From Candidatus Moraniibacteriota bacterium (GTDB taxonomy: Bacteria; Patescibacteriota; Minisyncoccia; Moranbacterales; UBA1568), in assembly GCA_023261685.1 (NCBI GenBank), contig JAHFOM010000011.1:1-21207 (forward strand): a stretch of 21,207 bases of DNA, in the 5' to 3' direction. Every line of letters starts with the position of its first letter. Position 1 is the stretch's first letter. This document shows, in pieces, positions 14,715 to 21,207 of the stretch. The translations under genes and the position numbers were made by a program. The notes under the pieces were generated by a model. The model did not search any database. It was not told the DNA's origin and was given only the letters and a program-made list of their open reading frames with translations.

Positions 14715-14734
14715 GTCATCTTTATATTCCCTTC

Positions 14735-15010
14735 TTACCCGACAATGGCGAGGATGTCTTTGTAGCTGGTGATGAGGTATTCGGCGCCTTCGATCTTGAT
14801 TTCTTCACCTCCGTAGCGTCGGAAAATGACCTTCTGACCGGCTTTGACCTTGATCTTGTCGCTCTCCCCTATGGCCATCACTTTGCCGAGCTGGGAGCGC
14901 TCTTGACTCGCGGTGTCTGGCAGATAGATACCGGCGGAAGTTTTTTGTTCCGGCTTTTCGGGCTGGATGAGAACATTTTCGCCGAGCGGTTTGACATTCG
15001 TTTTTTGCAT
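14735..15010 (-). CDS. groES: Co-chaperonin GroES
   Basis: A 91-aa protein, the normal GroES size. It caps the GroEL folding chamber as a heptamer. Visible: the N-terminal strand VKPLGENVLIQP; the mobile-loop region EKPEQKTSAGIYLPDTASQE, where hydrophobic GIYLP contacts GroEL; KVMAIGESDKIKVKAGQKVIFRRYGGEEI; and the ending EYLITSYKDILAIVG. The ATG at 15010 has only a weak AAAGAT-type upstream site. groEL is not next to it: the gene is followed by a terminator and an unrelated unit, so groEL must lie elsewhere. The promoter is overlapped by a CIRCE-like inverted repeat, implying HrcA control of the heat-shock response. Confidence 0.96.
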   Translation of the reverse strand: MQKTNVKPLGENVLIQPEKPEQKTSAGIYLPDTASQERSQLGKVMAIGESDKIKVKAGQKVIFRRYGGEEIKIEGAEYLITSYKDILAIVG

Positions 15011-15041
15011 ATCTTTATCTTTACTGATTATGAATATACCT

Positions 15042-15070
15042 AGTATAGGAAATATCAGCAGTCAAGTCAA
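15042..15070 (-). promoter_or_regulatory. groES promoter
   Basis: On the minus strand TTGACT (15070-15065), a 17-nt spacer and TATACT (15047-15042). The start should be near 15035, about 25 nt before the ATG. Confidence 0.8.
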
Positions 15071-15081
15071 CAGAGTGCTGA
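15055..15081. promoter_or_regulatory. CIRCE-like operator (HrcA site) over the groES promoter
   Basis: The plus strand reads TCAGCAGTC (15055-15063), nine nt, then GAGTGCTGA (15073-15081). Against the CIRCE consensus TTAGCACTC-N9-GAGTGCTAA this matches 7/9 and 8/9, with the exact 9-nt spacing. It encloses the -35 box, so a bound repressor would block RNA polymerase. The two arms are complementary except for one position. Confidence 0.8.
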
Positions 15082-15119
15082 AGAGGGTCAAGCCTACTCT
15101 TAATATATGTGCATACGCG

Positions 15120-15270
15120 CACAAAAGATTTTTTCATCTCCGCTCTAGACTCATCAAGGCTCTCGGTTAGCGGAAAAATCAGCCCCCAATCAACGGCGGA
15201 GAAGCTCTTTTTTCCGAACCGAGAGCTTTTCTTCGAACAGGTAGAGCGAGAGCTGAAAAAATCTTTTGTG
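15120..15270. repeat. Structured intergenic element, copy C
   Basis: A 151-nt near-palindrome with the layout of copies A and B. The outer helix ACAAAAGATTTTTTCA (15121-15136) pairs perfectly with TGAAAAAATCTTTTGT (15254-15269), extended by one C-G pair. TCTC/GAGA (15137-15140, 15248-15251) and helix 1b GCTCT/AGAGC (15142-15146, 15243-15247) follow. Helix 2 is GCTCTCGGTT/AACCGAGAGC (15159-15168, 15217-15226) and helix 3 CGGAAAAA/TTTTTCCG (15171-15178, 15209-15216). The loop holds CCCCCAATCAACGGCGGAG (15183-15201). It lies 39 nt from the groES CIRCE site on the upstream side, so it is not in the groES leader. TACGCG occurs on both flanks (15114-15119, 15275-15280), possibly by chance. Confidence 0.85.
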
Positions 15271-15318
15271 TAGGTACGCGATACCAAAATTTTACCCGCA
15301 TATTGCAAAATGTCTGTC

Positions 15319-15483
15319 AGGAAAGTTTCCCGTCGCAAGAATCTTTCTGGGAGAGTTGAAGTTTTTTCGAGCATGGTGCCGTACCGCTTTGGCGGGACGG
15401 ATCGAAAAAATTTCATAAGGGAATTCATCGCTGGATGAATGACTGGCTCCCGGGAAGGTTGCTTGCGATCGGGAAACTCCTCT
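15319..15483. other. Complex inverted-repeat fold D, three-way-junction type, 3' of ctpA
   Basis: AGTTTCCCG-T-CGCAAG (15324-15339) pairs with CTTGCG-AT-CGGGAAACT (15462-15478), and GGGAG/CTCCC (15349-15353, 15447-15451) continues the helix inward. Two hairpins sit inside. One is 13 bp (15358-15370 with 15402-15414, around TTTTTTCGA/TCGAAAAAA), carrying an apical CCGTACCGC/GCGGGACGG stem (15379-15387, 15392-15400). The other is ATTCATC-GCTG-GATGAAT (15423-15440). Next to the ctpA stop, ACTCCT/AGGAGT (15476-15481, 15495-15500) would compete for the same bases as the outer helix. The sequence is unrelated to elements A-C and I recognise no known family. On the minus strand it would be the 3' UTR of the envelope operon; no U-tract makes it a terminator. 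Confidence 0.65.
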
Positions 15484-15501
15484 CAGTAAAAGGCAGGAGT
15501 A

Positions 15502-16782
15502 TTACAATTCCTTATTCTTCTCCCGAAGTATTTCCAAAGCCTTGTCCAGCTGTGGGTCGCGCTTGTTGTCGAGATCATCACGAGTGATGGTGACTTCGAC
15601 ATCAGGACTGATGCCGACGGTATTGATCTGATGACCGGCCGGTGTCAGCCAGCGGGCGACGGTGATTTTTACGGAAGTATCTTTGCTGACAGAAATGAGT
15701 TCCTGCACAGAGCCTTTACCAAATGATTTCTTGCCGACGAGGATGACGTTATCGCGGTTATCGCGGAGTGCTCCCGCTAGGATTTCTGAGGCGCTGGCGC
15801 TCCCCTCGTTGATGAGGACGACGGTCGGTATCTGAGACAGCACATCCCCCCCGCGGGCTTTCATTTCTTTGCGTTTTCCGGATCCGTCTTCTTCCATCAC
15901 CACCACATTGCCTTTCGGCAACATCAGGCTGGCCATCTCGATGGACGTTTCAAGGAATCCGCCGGGATTATTACGCATATCTATGATCAGCCCAGTCGCT
16001 TTCTGGTCGAGTGCTTGTCTGACAGCTGCTTTGAAGTCGCGCTCCGTATCATCGCCGAAACGACTGACTCGTATAAAGGCGATGGTATCTTCCTTCATCT
16101 CGAAACGTACGCTTTTAACGAGGATGGTATCGCGCTTGACGGTAATATCGTGGGATTCTTCATCACCATCACGGAACAGAGTGAGTGTGACTTCTGTTCC
16201 TTTGGTTCCCCTGATCTTGCTCACCGCTTCTTCAAGAGACAACAGAGTGGTACTCTGCCCGTCTATTTTTAGAATCTTATCTCCTGCCAACAAGCCGGCT
16301 TTTTCGGCGGGCATTCCTTCGAGCGGCGCGATGATCGTCAAGATTTTGTCTTTTATTCCCATTTCGGCTCCGATACCCTCAAAAACACCGGAAATTTCTT
16401 CCTGAAATTCTTTCTGTTCTTTGGGGTCGAAGAAGGTCGTGTAAGGGTCGCCGGTCGCTGCCAGCATACCATCGATGGCGCCATAAAAAAGCTCATTGGC
16501 ATCAAGCTTTCCTCCATCGACATATTTGTCTTTGAGGAGTCCCCAGACTTGCCAAAAGAGCGCGAAATCCACCGTCTTGTCCGGATTGTTTTTGTTGAGG
16601 ATGATGGCGTCTTCCGGTGAGAGCAGGGTATCCGACTCCGCTCTGATAGCCAGCGTGTCTTTGCCTCGTTCATAGCCGCTCCAAAATGCGCCTCCGATAA
16701 GAAAGAGCACCAAGAAAAAAACAAAGGATTTTTTGAAGATCCTGTGTCCGCGCTCATATTGGGAGGGCACGATTGGTTCCAT
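15502..16782 (-). CDS. ctpA: S41 carboxyl-terminal processing protease
   Basis: A 426-aa exported serine protease. A basic N-terminus and one membrane segment (about 19-37) are followed by an extracytoplasmic helical region, a PDZ domain (about 135-220) with the substrate-groove region APLEGMPAEKAGLLAGDKILKIDG split across it, and the S41 catalytic core (about 225-385). The catalytic Ser lies in NEGSASASEI and the Lys partner in SFGKGSVQ, so it should be active. RNNPGGFL is also a family mark. CtpA/CtpB/Prc proteins trim or degrade envelope proteins from their C-termini. Last gene of the envelope operon; its ATG is 3 nt after the GT2 stop, pointing to translational coupling. Confidence 0.95.
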   Translation of the reverse strand: MEPIVPSQYERGHRIFKKSFVFFLVLFLIGGAFWSGYERGKDTLAIRAESDTLLSPEDAIILNKNNPDKTVDFALFWQVWGLLKDKYVDGGKLDANELFYGAIDGMLAATGDPYTTFFDPKEQKEFQEEISGVFEGIGAEMGIKDKILTIIAPLEGMPAEKAGLLAGDKILKIDGQSTTLLSLEEAVSKIRGTKGTEVTLTLFRDGDEESHDITVKRDTILVKSVRFEMKEDTIAFIRVSRFGDDTERDFKAAVRQALDQKATGLIIDMRNNPGGFLETSIEMASLMLPKGNVVVMEEDGSGKRKEMKARGGDVLSQIPTVVLINEGSASASEILAGALRDNRDNVILVGKKSFGKGSVQELISVSKDTSVKITVARWLTPAGHQINTVGISPDVEVTITRDDLDNKRDPQLDKALEILREKNKEL

Positions 16783-16785
16783 AAT

Positions 16786-17610
16786 TCATCCGTTATGCGG
16801 CAGTGGTTTGCCACGGTATTTCCAAAAGTATTGCAGAGCACTTCGGATATGATACCATGTCAGCCTGTTGAAGAGAAGTGAGCCGATGAATCCTCCTTTG
16901 GCGCTCCCCTTGCCGTGGTAATGATAGACGAACACTTCCGGATAATAGACGACGCGCAACCCCTGTTCCCAGAAGCGCCGGCACCAGTCGACGTCCTCCA
17001 TATACAGAAAAAACCGCTGGTCCATCATCCCGACACGCGCCACCGCTTCTCGTGATACGAGCATCGCCGATCCCATCAGCCAGTCGACAGCGCGGGGTTC
17101 TTTCTTGTCGTAGTCTGCCATAGTGAACCAGTCGATGTGACGTTTGGCAAAGGAGAATTTTCCGAGAAAAGTCCGTCGATAGACGATGGTCAACGGACGA
17201 TAGAAACGGAAACAGCTCGGTTGGAGCGTCCCGTTGAAGTTCATCTGCTTGGGGCTGAGTACCCCGATATCCGGATGCGCTCTCAAATATGCGAGCATTT
17301 TTGGCACCGCGTCCGGAGTGAGGATGATGTCGCTGTTGATGAGAAAGATATATTCTCCATGCGCTTCTTCGAGCGACTTATTTACCATGGCTACGAAACC
17401 GACGTTTTTCCGGAAAGGAAAAAATCTGATCTCCGGAAATTCTTCCCGCATCAGTATCTCCGTGTCTTCTTCTGTCGCGCTGTCCGTGACGAGCACTTCG
17501 TAATCGATAGCGGCGCCCTCCATATGTTCCACGATGGAATGCAGGCACAGGCGGAGTAATTCCGGACTCTTGTATCCATTGATGGCGATCGTCAGTTCTT
17601 TTGTTAGCAT
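16786..17610 (-). CDS. Family 2 glycosyltransferase (rhamnosyltransferase-like)
   Basis: A 274-aa cytosolic GT-A enzyme. Visible: an opening TIAINGYKSPELLRLCL, the nucleotide-binding VLVTDSATEEDT, NVGFVAMVNKSLE, the DxD-equivalent LINSDIIL, and DWLMGSAMLVSREAV, followed by the acidic FFLYMEDVDWCRRFWEQG with the likely general base. This arrangement resembles WbbL/RfbF-type transferases adding rhamnose or a similar sugar to a lipid-linked chain, but the sugar is not predictable. A GGGAGAG precedes the ATG at 17610 closely. It sits 12 nt after the LCP stop and 3 nt before ctpA. Confidence 0.92.
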   Translation of the reverse strand: MLTKELTIAINGYKSPELLRLCLHSIVEHMEGAAIDYEVLVTDSATEEDTEILMREEFPEIRFFPFRKNVGFVAMVNKSLEEAHGEYIFLINSDIILTPDAVPKMLAYLRAHPDIGVLSPKQMNFNGTLQPSCFRFYRPLTIVYRRTFLGKFSFAKRHIDWFTMADYDKKEPRAVDWLMGSAMLVSREAVARVGMMDQRFFLYMEDVDWCRRFWEQGLRVVYYPEVFVYHYHGKGSAKGGFIGSLLFNRLTWYHIRSALQYFWKYRGKPLPHNG

Positions 17611-17622
17611 CTCTCCCGATGA

Positions 17623-18819
17623 TTAAGGGTTGAGCGAGTTTTTGAAGAGTTCGTGGATACGGTCGTACGTATCATTGCGAGGCAGGAGAATATATCCGGC
17701 TTCCGGCGCGCTGTTTTCCGGATGATAGAGCAGTCCTTCCTCAGTCGTATCGAGGACTTTCTGCACGAGTTTTGATTCGTTGCCGACTTTTTGGTACAGC
17801 TCCACGAAGCGTTTCATTTCCCACGCTTCCAGATTCGTCCGGATATTATTGCCAAGACTGTCCAGCACGTTATTGATCGTGTCGAAGTTAGTCAGCGTAC
17901 CGGTTGCCAACGCTTTGTCTTTGATGGACTGGATGACCTGCTGCTGGCGCTTTGCTCGTTCAAAGTCGTTGGAGGTGACCCGTGATCTGGAATAACAAAG
18001 GGCTTTGTCGCCATCTAGAGTGTTTTCACCGGCTGAAAGTTTAAAAGCACCCCCGCATTCGAGGTTGGGGTTATAACAGAGCGGATAACTTTTGGCGATA
18101 TAGCGTGAGCCATCTTTTCTGGTATGGTATTTGTGCTCAAACTGGGGCGGCTTGGTCGGGACGGTGAACACATACGAGTCGCAGACGTGCGGTTCACGGA
18201 ACTGCATATTTTCTTCGAATGGCTCAGTCAGCGTAACATTGATCCCGCCCAATGCATTCACCAGATCTTTGAATCCCTGAAAGTTGATGGTCACGACATA
18301 GGGAATATCGAGGCCGGTCACTTCGCCGACCATCGTCCGCATATCTTCCATTCCGCCCTTGTGCAACTCGCGCTCTTCGCCCAACGCGTAGACAGCGTTT
18401 ATTTTGCGATGCTCTTCACGGTTCGGCACTTTGACATAGAGATCTCTCGGTATGGAGATAAGTGAGGCGCGTGTCGTATCTTGTTCGTCCTGTTTCGGAT
18501 GGATGGAGAGCACCATAATCGTGTCTGCCAAGAGTCCGCCTCCTTCGACACCCTCCCCTCGCATTCCGAGCAAGAGGATGTTGATGCGCCCGTCTTTCTC
18601 GCCGGAGAGCGTTTTGTCGACGCCGGGCAATGACTTGAGGATGCTTTTGAAAATATTGGCGTTGCCCTGAGAAATCTTGTTCAGTATGAATCCCGTTTTC
18701 CACGCGAATACCCCGAAGACGAGTACTACAAGCACGATGAAAAAAAGAGCGATACGCAACCAGCGCTTCTTTGTCGTGTTGTTTCCTGACGACTGCTTCG
18801 AAAAGATCTTAAAATTCAT
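17623..18819 (-). CDS. LytR-CpsA-Psr (LCP) family glycopolymer transferase
   Basis: A 398-aa protein: a short basic cytosolic end, one membrane segment (about 21-41), then an outside LCP domain (about 75-300). Landmarks: INILLLGMRGEG, LLADTIMVLSI (metal-binding Asp), LISIPRDLYVKVPN (Arg contacting the pyrophosphate), HRKINAVYALG, and CYSRSRVTSNDFERAKRQQQVIQ. LCP enzymes move polysaccharide from undecaprenyl pyrophosphate onto peptidoglycan or proteins. An insertion with Cys residues (VCDSYVFTV ... PLCYNPNLECGG, about residues 210-255) is unusual and could form disulfides. Start set at 18819 (MNFKIFSKQ), 7 nt after the GT4 stop; a start at 18849 would overlap that gene. No SD. Confidence 0.93.
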   Translation of the reverse strand: MNFKIFSKQSSGNNTTKKRWLRIALFFIVLVVLVFGVFAWKTGFILNKISQGNANIFKSILKSLPGVDKTLSGEKDGRINILLLGMRGEGVEGGGLLADTIMVLSIHPKQDEQDTTRASLISIPRDLYVKVPNREEHRKINAVYALGEERELHKGGMEDMRTMVGEVTGLDIPYVVTINFQGFKDLVNALGGINVTLTEPFEENMQFREPHVCDSYVFTVPTKPPQFEHKYHTRKDGSRYIAKSYPLCYNPNLECGGAFKLSAGENTLDGDKALCYSRSRVTSNDFERAKRQQQVIQSIKDKALATGTLTNFDTINNVLDSLGNNIRTNLEAWEMKRFVELYQKVGNESKLVQKVLDTTEEGLLYHPENSAPEAGYILLPRNDTYDRIHELFKNSLNP

Positions 18820-18826
18820 AAAAAGG

Positions 18827-20005
18827 TTATAGTTTAGTATATATATCACGTAACAGTCGGGCGCTTTTTTCCCACGAGAAAAATCGGAGGCGATTATATC
18901 CGCGCTGGATCAGGCGCTTTTTCTGTTCTGAGTCAATGAAAAGAGTATACAATTTTTCTTCGCAGTTGGCAATATTGGTCGGATCAAAATAGAGGGCACC
19001 ATCGTCGGCGACCGACCGCAGGCTGGGAATATCCGAAGCGGCAACCGCTACCCCCTGACTCATCGCTTCCAAGAGCGGAATACCGAAACCTTCGTAGAGT
19101 GAGGGAAAAACGAATATATCTGCCAGTCGTATGACAGAAGGCAGATCATCGTGATCGATGAATCCCGTAAATACTACCGCATTTTCGATATGGTGTTCGG
19201 CGATGCTCCTGTCGATGGCAGTATCGGTATGGTGAGCGTTTCGATTGCCGACCAGTACCAGCGTGAGCGGAGCGCCTGTAGCGGGAGTAGTTCGGAATCG
19301 CTCCTCTAGCTTCGCAAAAGCTCCGATTAAAAACGGGATATTTTTTCGCGGCTGGAGCGTGCCGAGAGAGAGAATGAAATGTTCCGGCAGGTGGTATTTT
19401 TCTCTCAGTCGCACGGTATCTTGCTCGGTAAGAGGAGCAACGCGGAGAAATTCCTCACCGATGGCATTGGGAACAACGGCTATCTTGTCCGCCCTGATGG
19501 AGTAGTATGCGATGATCTCATCTTTGGTGAACGATGATGGCGCGATGATACACGTGGCTCGCCTGAGCGAACGACCTATGAGGAGTGCGAGAAAAAAACG
19601 GTCCGACCAGCCGATCAATTCCGGATAGGCACGGAATGAAACGTCGTGGATGTGTAGGGCTATCTTGGTCCGGCGCGGAATGAGGAATGGCAGGATATAT
19701 TGCGTGTGGAGAACGTCTATCTGATGGAAGAAGAGATAGCGCGGAAGAGTAAAGAGATTCCATGCGAAACGATTGTTGCTCGGAAGAGAGACGATCTCCA
19801 CATTGTGTTGTCCGAGGCATTCCAGACGGACAGCCAGCCCCCGCAATTTTTCTGTGTCTGTTTCATCAGTCAGTAAGCGATACTGATTATGCCTGTCAAT
19901 CTTCAAAACTTCCTTGGTCAGATGGAAGAACACCATTTCATCCCCGGTGCGTTTCCGACCGAGCAGGCGGATATCGATGGCGATTGTTTTTCGGATATTA
20001 TTCAT
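18827..20005 (-). CDS. Family 4 glycosyltransferase (GT-B fold)
   Basis: A 392-aa retaining GT4-type transferase. The N-terminal acceptor lobe (about 1-190) includes IDVLHTQYILPF and IALHIHDVSFRAYPE. The C-terminal donor lobe has FILSLGTLQPRKNIPFLIGAFAKL, a VVFTGFIDHDDLPSVIRLADIFVFPS strand and the E-x7-E motif in EGFGIPLLEAMSQGVAVAASD, which binds the sugar nucleotide. The length fits mannosyl- or glucosyltransferases of envelope polysaccharide clusters. The ATG at 20005 overlaps the 3' end of the O-antigen ligase gene by 8 nt, so translation is probably coupled. Confidence 0.94.
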   Translation of the reverse strand: MNNIRKTIAIDIRLLGRKRTGDEMVFFHLTKEVLKIDRHNQYRLLTDETDTEKLRGLAVRLECLGQHNVEIVSLPSNNRFAWNLFTLPRYLFFHQIDVLHTQYILPFLIPRRTKIALHIHDVSFRAYPELIGWSDRFFLALLIGRSLRRATCIIAPSSFTKDEIIAYYSIRADKIAVVPNAIGEEFLRVAPLTEQDTVRLREKYHLPEHFILSLGTLQPRKNIPFLIGAFAKLEERFRTTPATGAPLTLVLVGNRNAHHTDTAIDRSIAEHHIENAVVFTGFIDHDDLPSVIRLADIFVFPSLYEGFGIPLLEAMSQGVAVAASDIPSLRSVADDGALYFDPTNIANCEEKLYTLFIDSEQKKRLIQRGYNRLRFFSWEKSARLLRDIYTKL

Positions 20006-21207
20006 AGGTTTCTTGATCGTTCATTGCGAGGCAGGCCAGAAAAAAGAACAGCCAGCCGAGAAACAATCCGGAATTGAAAAGATTGAATACGGTGACGCAT
20101 ACCCAGACAGCAGTGAGCACAAGTGCCAAAGATGAATGTTTTTTGATGGCGAGCGAGAAATGTTTCCATCCCAGTCCGAGCCAGAATATGACGAACGCGA
20201 TGAATCCGATCATTCCAGTACCGAGCCATATTTCCAAAAAGATATTGCTGGCATTCAATCCTGCTCCCCGCCCGTCTGTCCCGAGGGAGTCTGAAATCAC
20301 TCCGAAACCGATGCCGCTCCACCAGTGTTCTTTGAGGATACCGATGGTTTTCCCGTAAATATCCTGACGGATGCTGACATTGGGATCGGTACGAAAGATT
20401 TCCGTGATGTAGGATCCGTTTGCCTGTTGCTCCGCCCGTTCTTCCAAACGGATATGCTCGCAATCGTAGGGGGCGAGCTCCGTGAGATGCTCTATTCTTT
20501 CGGGCAGAGCGATCTCTTGTCGGCAGGCGATAGTTATTTTTTGTTCTCCCGAGGTCAAGCTTTTGCCTCGGTCAAAAAGGTCGAATGGCGTCAAACCGGT
20601 GACAGCAATCAAGAGGAGCGCCGTCAAAAAAGGAATAGCAATAAACAGTTTCAAAAGGAGCGCTCTTGTGAGAACGTATCTGTTCCAGAAACGAAATGCA
20701 TCGAATAAGCCTCTCTGCCAGGCAAATATTCCGAGAGCAAGGATTATGCCCACGAAGGCTGCCAGCCAGGCGCTGCGGCTGACAGTGATGATCAGCGCCA
20801 AAAAACCAATAAACAAAAGGAGCGAAAAAAGAATACGGGCCTTGCGAAGTGAAATATACTTGGCAACCAAGGAAGGCGATACGATAAGTGCCGTCAGCGT
20901 CGCGACCAGCACCGCGAGATACCCACCCAGCCAATCCGCTTCCGTAAACGTCGCGTTGGGACGCCCCGCCATCACTTCCAGACTCTCTTTTCCGGAAAGA
21001 AACAGGACATTCTGGATGATCGCATAACAAGCAACGACGAGGAGAGAAGAAAAGATGAATGGCAGCAGCATCCGTACGTCATCGAGGGAGCGCACAAAGA
21101 TACGACAGACAAAATAGAGCAGGAGGAATGAAAGGAGAATGACGCTTTGTTTCATTGCTCCTTGATCAGTACTGATCAGCGCGGAAATGAAGGCGCTCAG
21201 GGTAAAA
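19998..21207 (-). CDS. O-antigen ligase / polymerase-like membrane protein (WaaL-type; N-terminus beyond right edge)
   Basis: The frame is open to the right edge. An ATG at 21155 exists, but upstream codons give hydrophobic in-frame sequence (TLSAFISALISTDQGA), so the gene probably begins outside. The visible ~403 residues contain about eight or nine membrane helices. The family core TVSRSAWLAAFVGIIL is present, then a large outside loop (about residues 205-310 of the visible ATG frame), and HWWSGIGFGVISDSLG ... NIFLEIWLGTGMIGFIAFV near the end. WaaL-type proteins join undecaprenyl-linked polysaccharide to an acceptor; related Wzy enzymes polymerise it, and sequence alone does not separate them. 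First visible gene of the envelope operon. Confidence 0.88.
   Translation of the reverse strand, partial: FTLSAFISALISTDQGAMKQSVILLSFLLLYFVCRIFVRSLDDVRMLLPFIFSSLLVVACYAIIQNVLFLSGKESLEVMAGRPNATFTEADWLGGYLAVLVATLTALIVSPSLVAKYISLRKARILFSLLLFIGFLALIITVSRSAWLAAFVGIILALGIFAWQRGLFDAFRFWNRYVLTRALLLKLFIAIPFLTALLLIAVTGLTPFDLFDRGKSLTSGEQKITIACRQEIALPERIEHLTELAPYDCEHIRLEERAEQQANGSYITEIFRTDPNVSIRQDIYGKTIGILKEHWWSGIGFGVISDSLGTDGRGAGLNASNIFLEIWLGTGMIGFIAFVIFWLGLGWKHFSLAIKKHSSLALVLTAVWVCVTVFNLFNSGLFLGWLFFFLACLAMNDQETYE

Noticed and set aside
15021..15428. Minus-strand open frame of 135 codons across element C (peptide ...KKSFSAVDWGLIF...), with similar peptides readable over A (8340-8606) and B (13849-14052)
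   Set aside because: The similar peptides come from the conserved DNA element. Differences between copies preserve base pairing rather than protein, the flanks do not match, and the C frame runs over the groES promoter and CIRCE site.
15319..15483. Region D as tmRNA, SRP RNA, 6S RNA or RNase P RNA
   Set aside because: No tRNA-like end, no SRP GGAA-type tip, and none of the conserved RNase P cores were seen. Size alone does not support 6S.

Overview
The window looks like a chromosomal piece of a Patescibacteria (CPR) bacterium, probably of the Parcubacteria/Moranbacteria type. This is inferred from gene content and style, not from a database search: compact housekeeping operons, weak or absent Shine-Dalgarno sites, a PriA-like protein without its helicase motifs, heptanucleotide micro-repeats inside genes, and a peptidoglycan/LCP/O-antigen-ligase envelope set. 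TGA is used as a stop, so the Gracilibacteria/SR1 code does not apply. No tRNA, rRNA, CRISPR array or insertion sequence was found.

Layout. (1) 1-404, minus: start of a PD-(D/E)XK (RecB/Cas4-like) nuclease cut by the left edge. (2) 551-1505, plus: a self-contained transcription unit (strong promoter, leader, SD, GGDEF protein, terminator), followed by about 440 bp without a gene. (3) 8235-1943, minus: tightly spaced genes thpR, wecG/tagA-like, gltX, an EnvC-like M23 peptidase, an alpha/beta hydrolase and dxr. (4) 9341-8526, minus: a single-gene unit for an unknown two-TM protein, with strong promoter, SD and terminator. (5) 9397-13796, plus: priA-like, def, fmt and a membrane-anchored double rhodanese-like protein, headed by a possibly leaderless promoter. 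(6) 14675-14015, minus: another single-gene unit for an unknown 167-aa protein. (7) 15081-14683, minus: groES with a promoter overlapped by a CIRCE-like HrcA operator, and a terminator. (8) 21207-15502, minus: an envelope glycan operon of O-antigen ligase, GT4, LCP transferase, GT2 and the S41 protease CtpA, with small gaps or overlaps.

The most interesting part lies between genes. Three intergenic copies (A 8306-8479, B 13815-13972, C 15120-15270) of a roughly 150-175-nt element share a nearly invariant 19-nt loop, C5-AATCAA-Y-GGCGGAG. They fold into the same nested set of helices. The helix sequences differ between copies but pairing is kept by double changes, most clearly in the outer helix, helix 1b and helix 3. 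This is the signature of a conserved structure: either a multi-copy structured RNA or an ERIC-like palindromic mobile repeat. Next to copy C, in the 3' flank of ctpA, is an unrelated complex fold (D, 15319-15483) that looks like a three-way junction. I do not recognise either as a known family.

How the genes fit together: the left operon mixes translation (gltX, thpR), isoprenoid supply for undecaprenyl carriers (dxr) and wall biogenesis (M23, WecG/TagA). The right operon builds and attaches envelope polysaccharide. The plus operon handles replication restart-like functions and N-terminal formyl-Met chemistry (fmt and def overlap).
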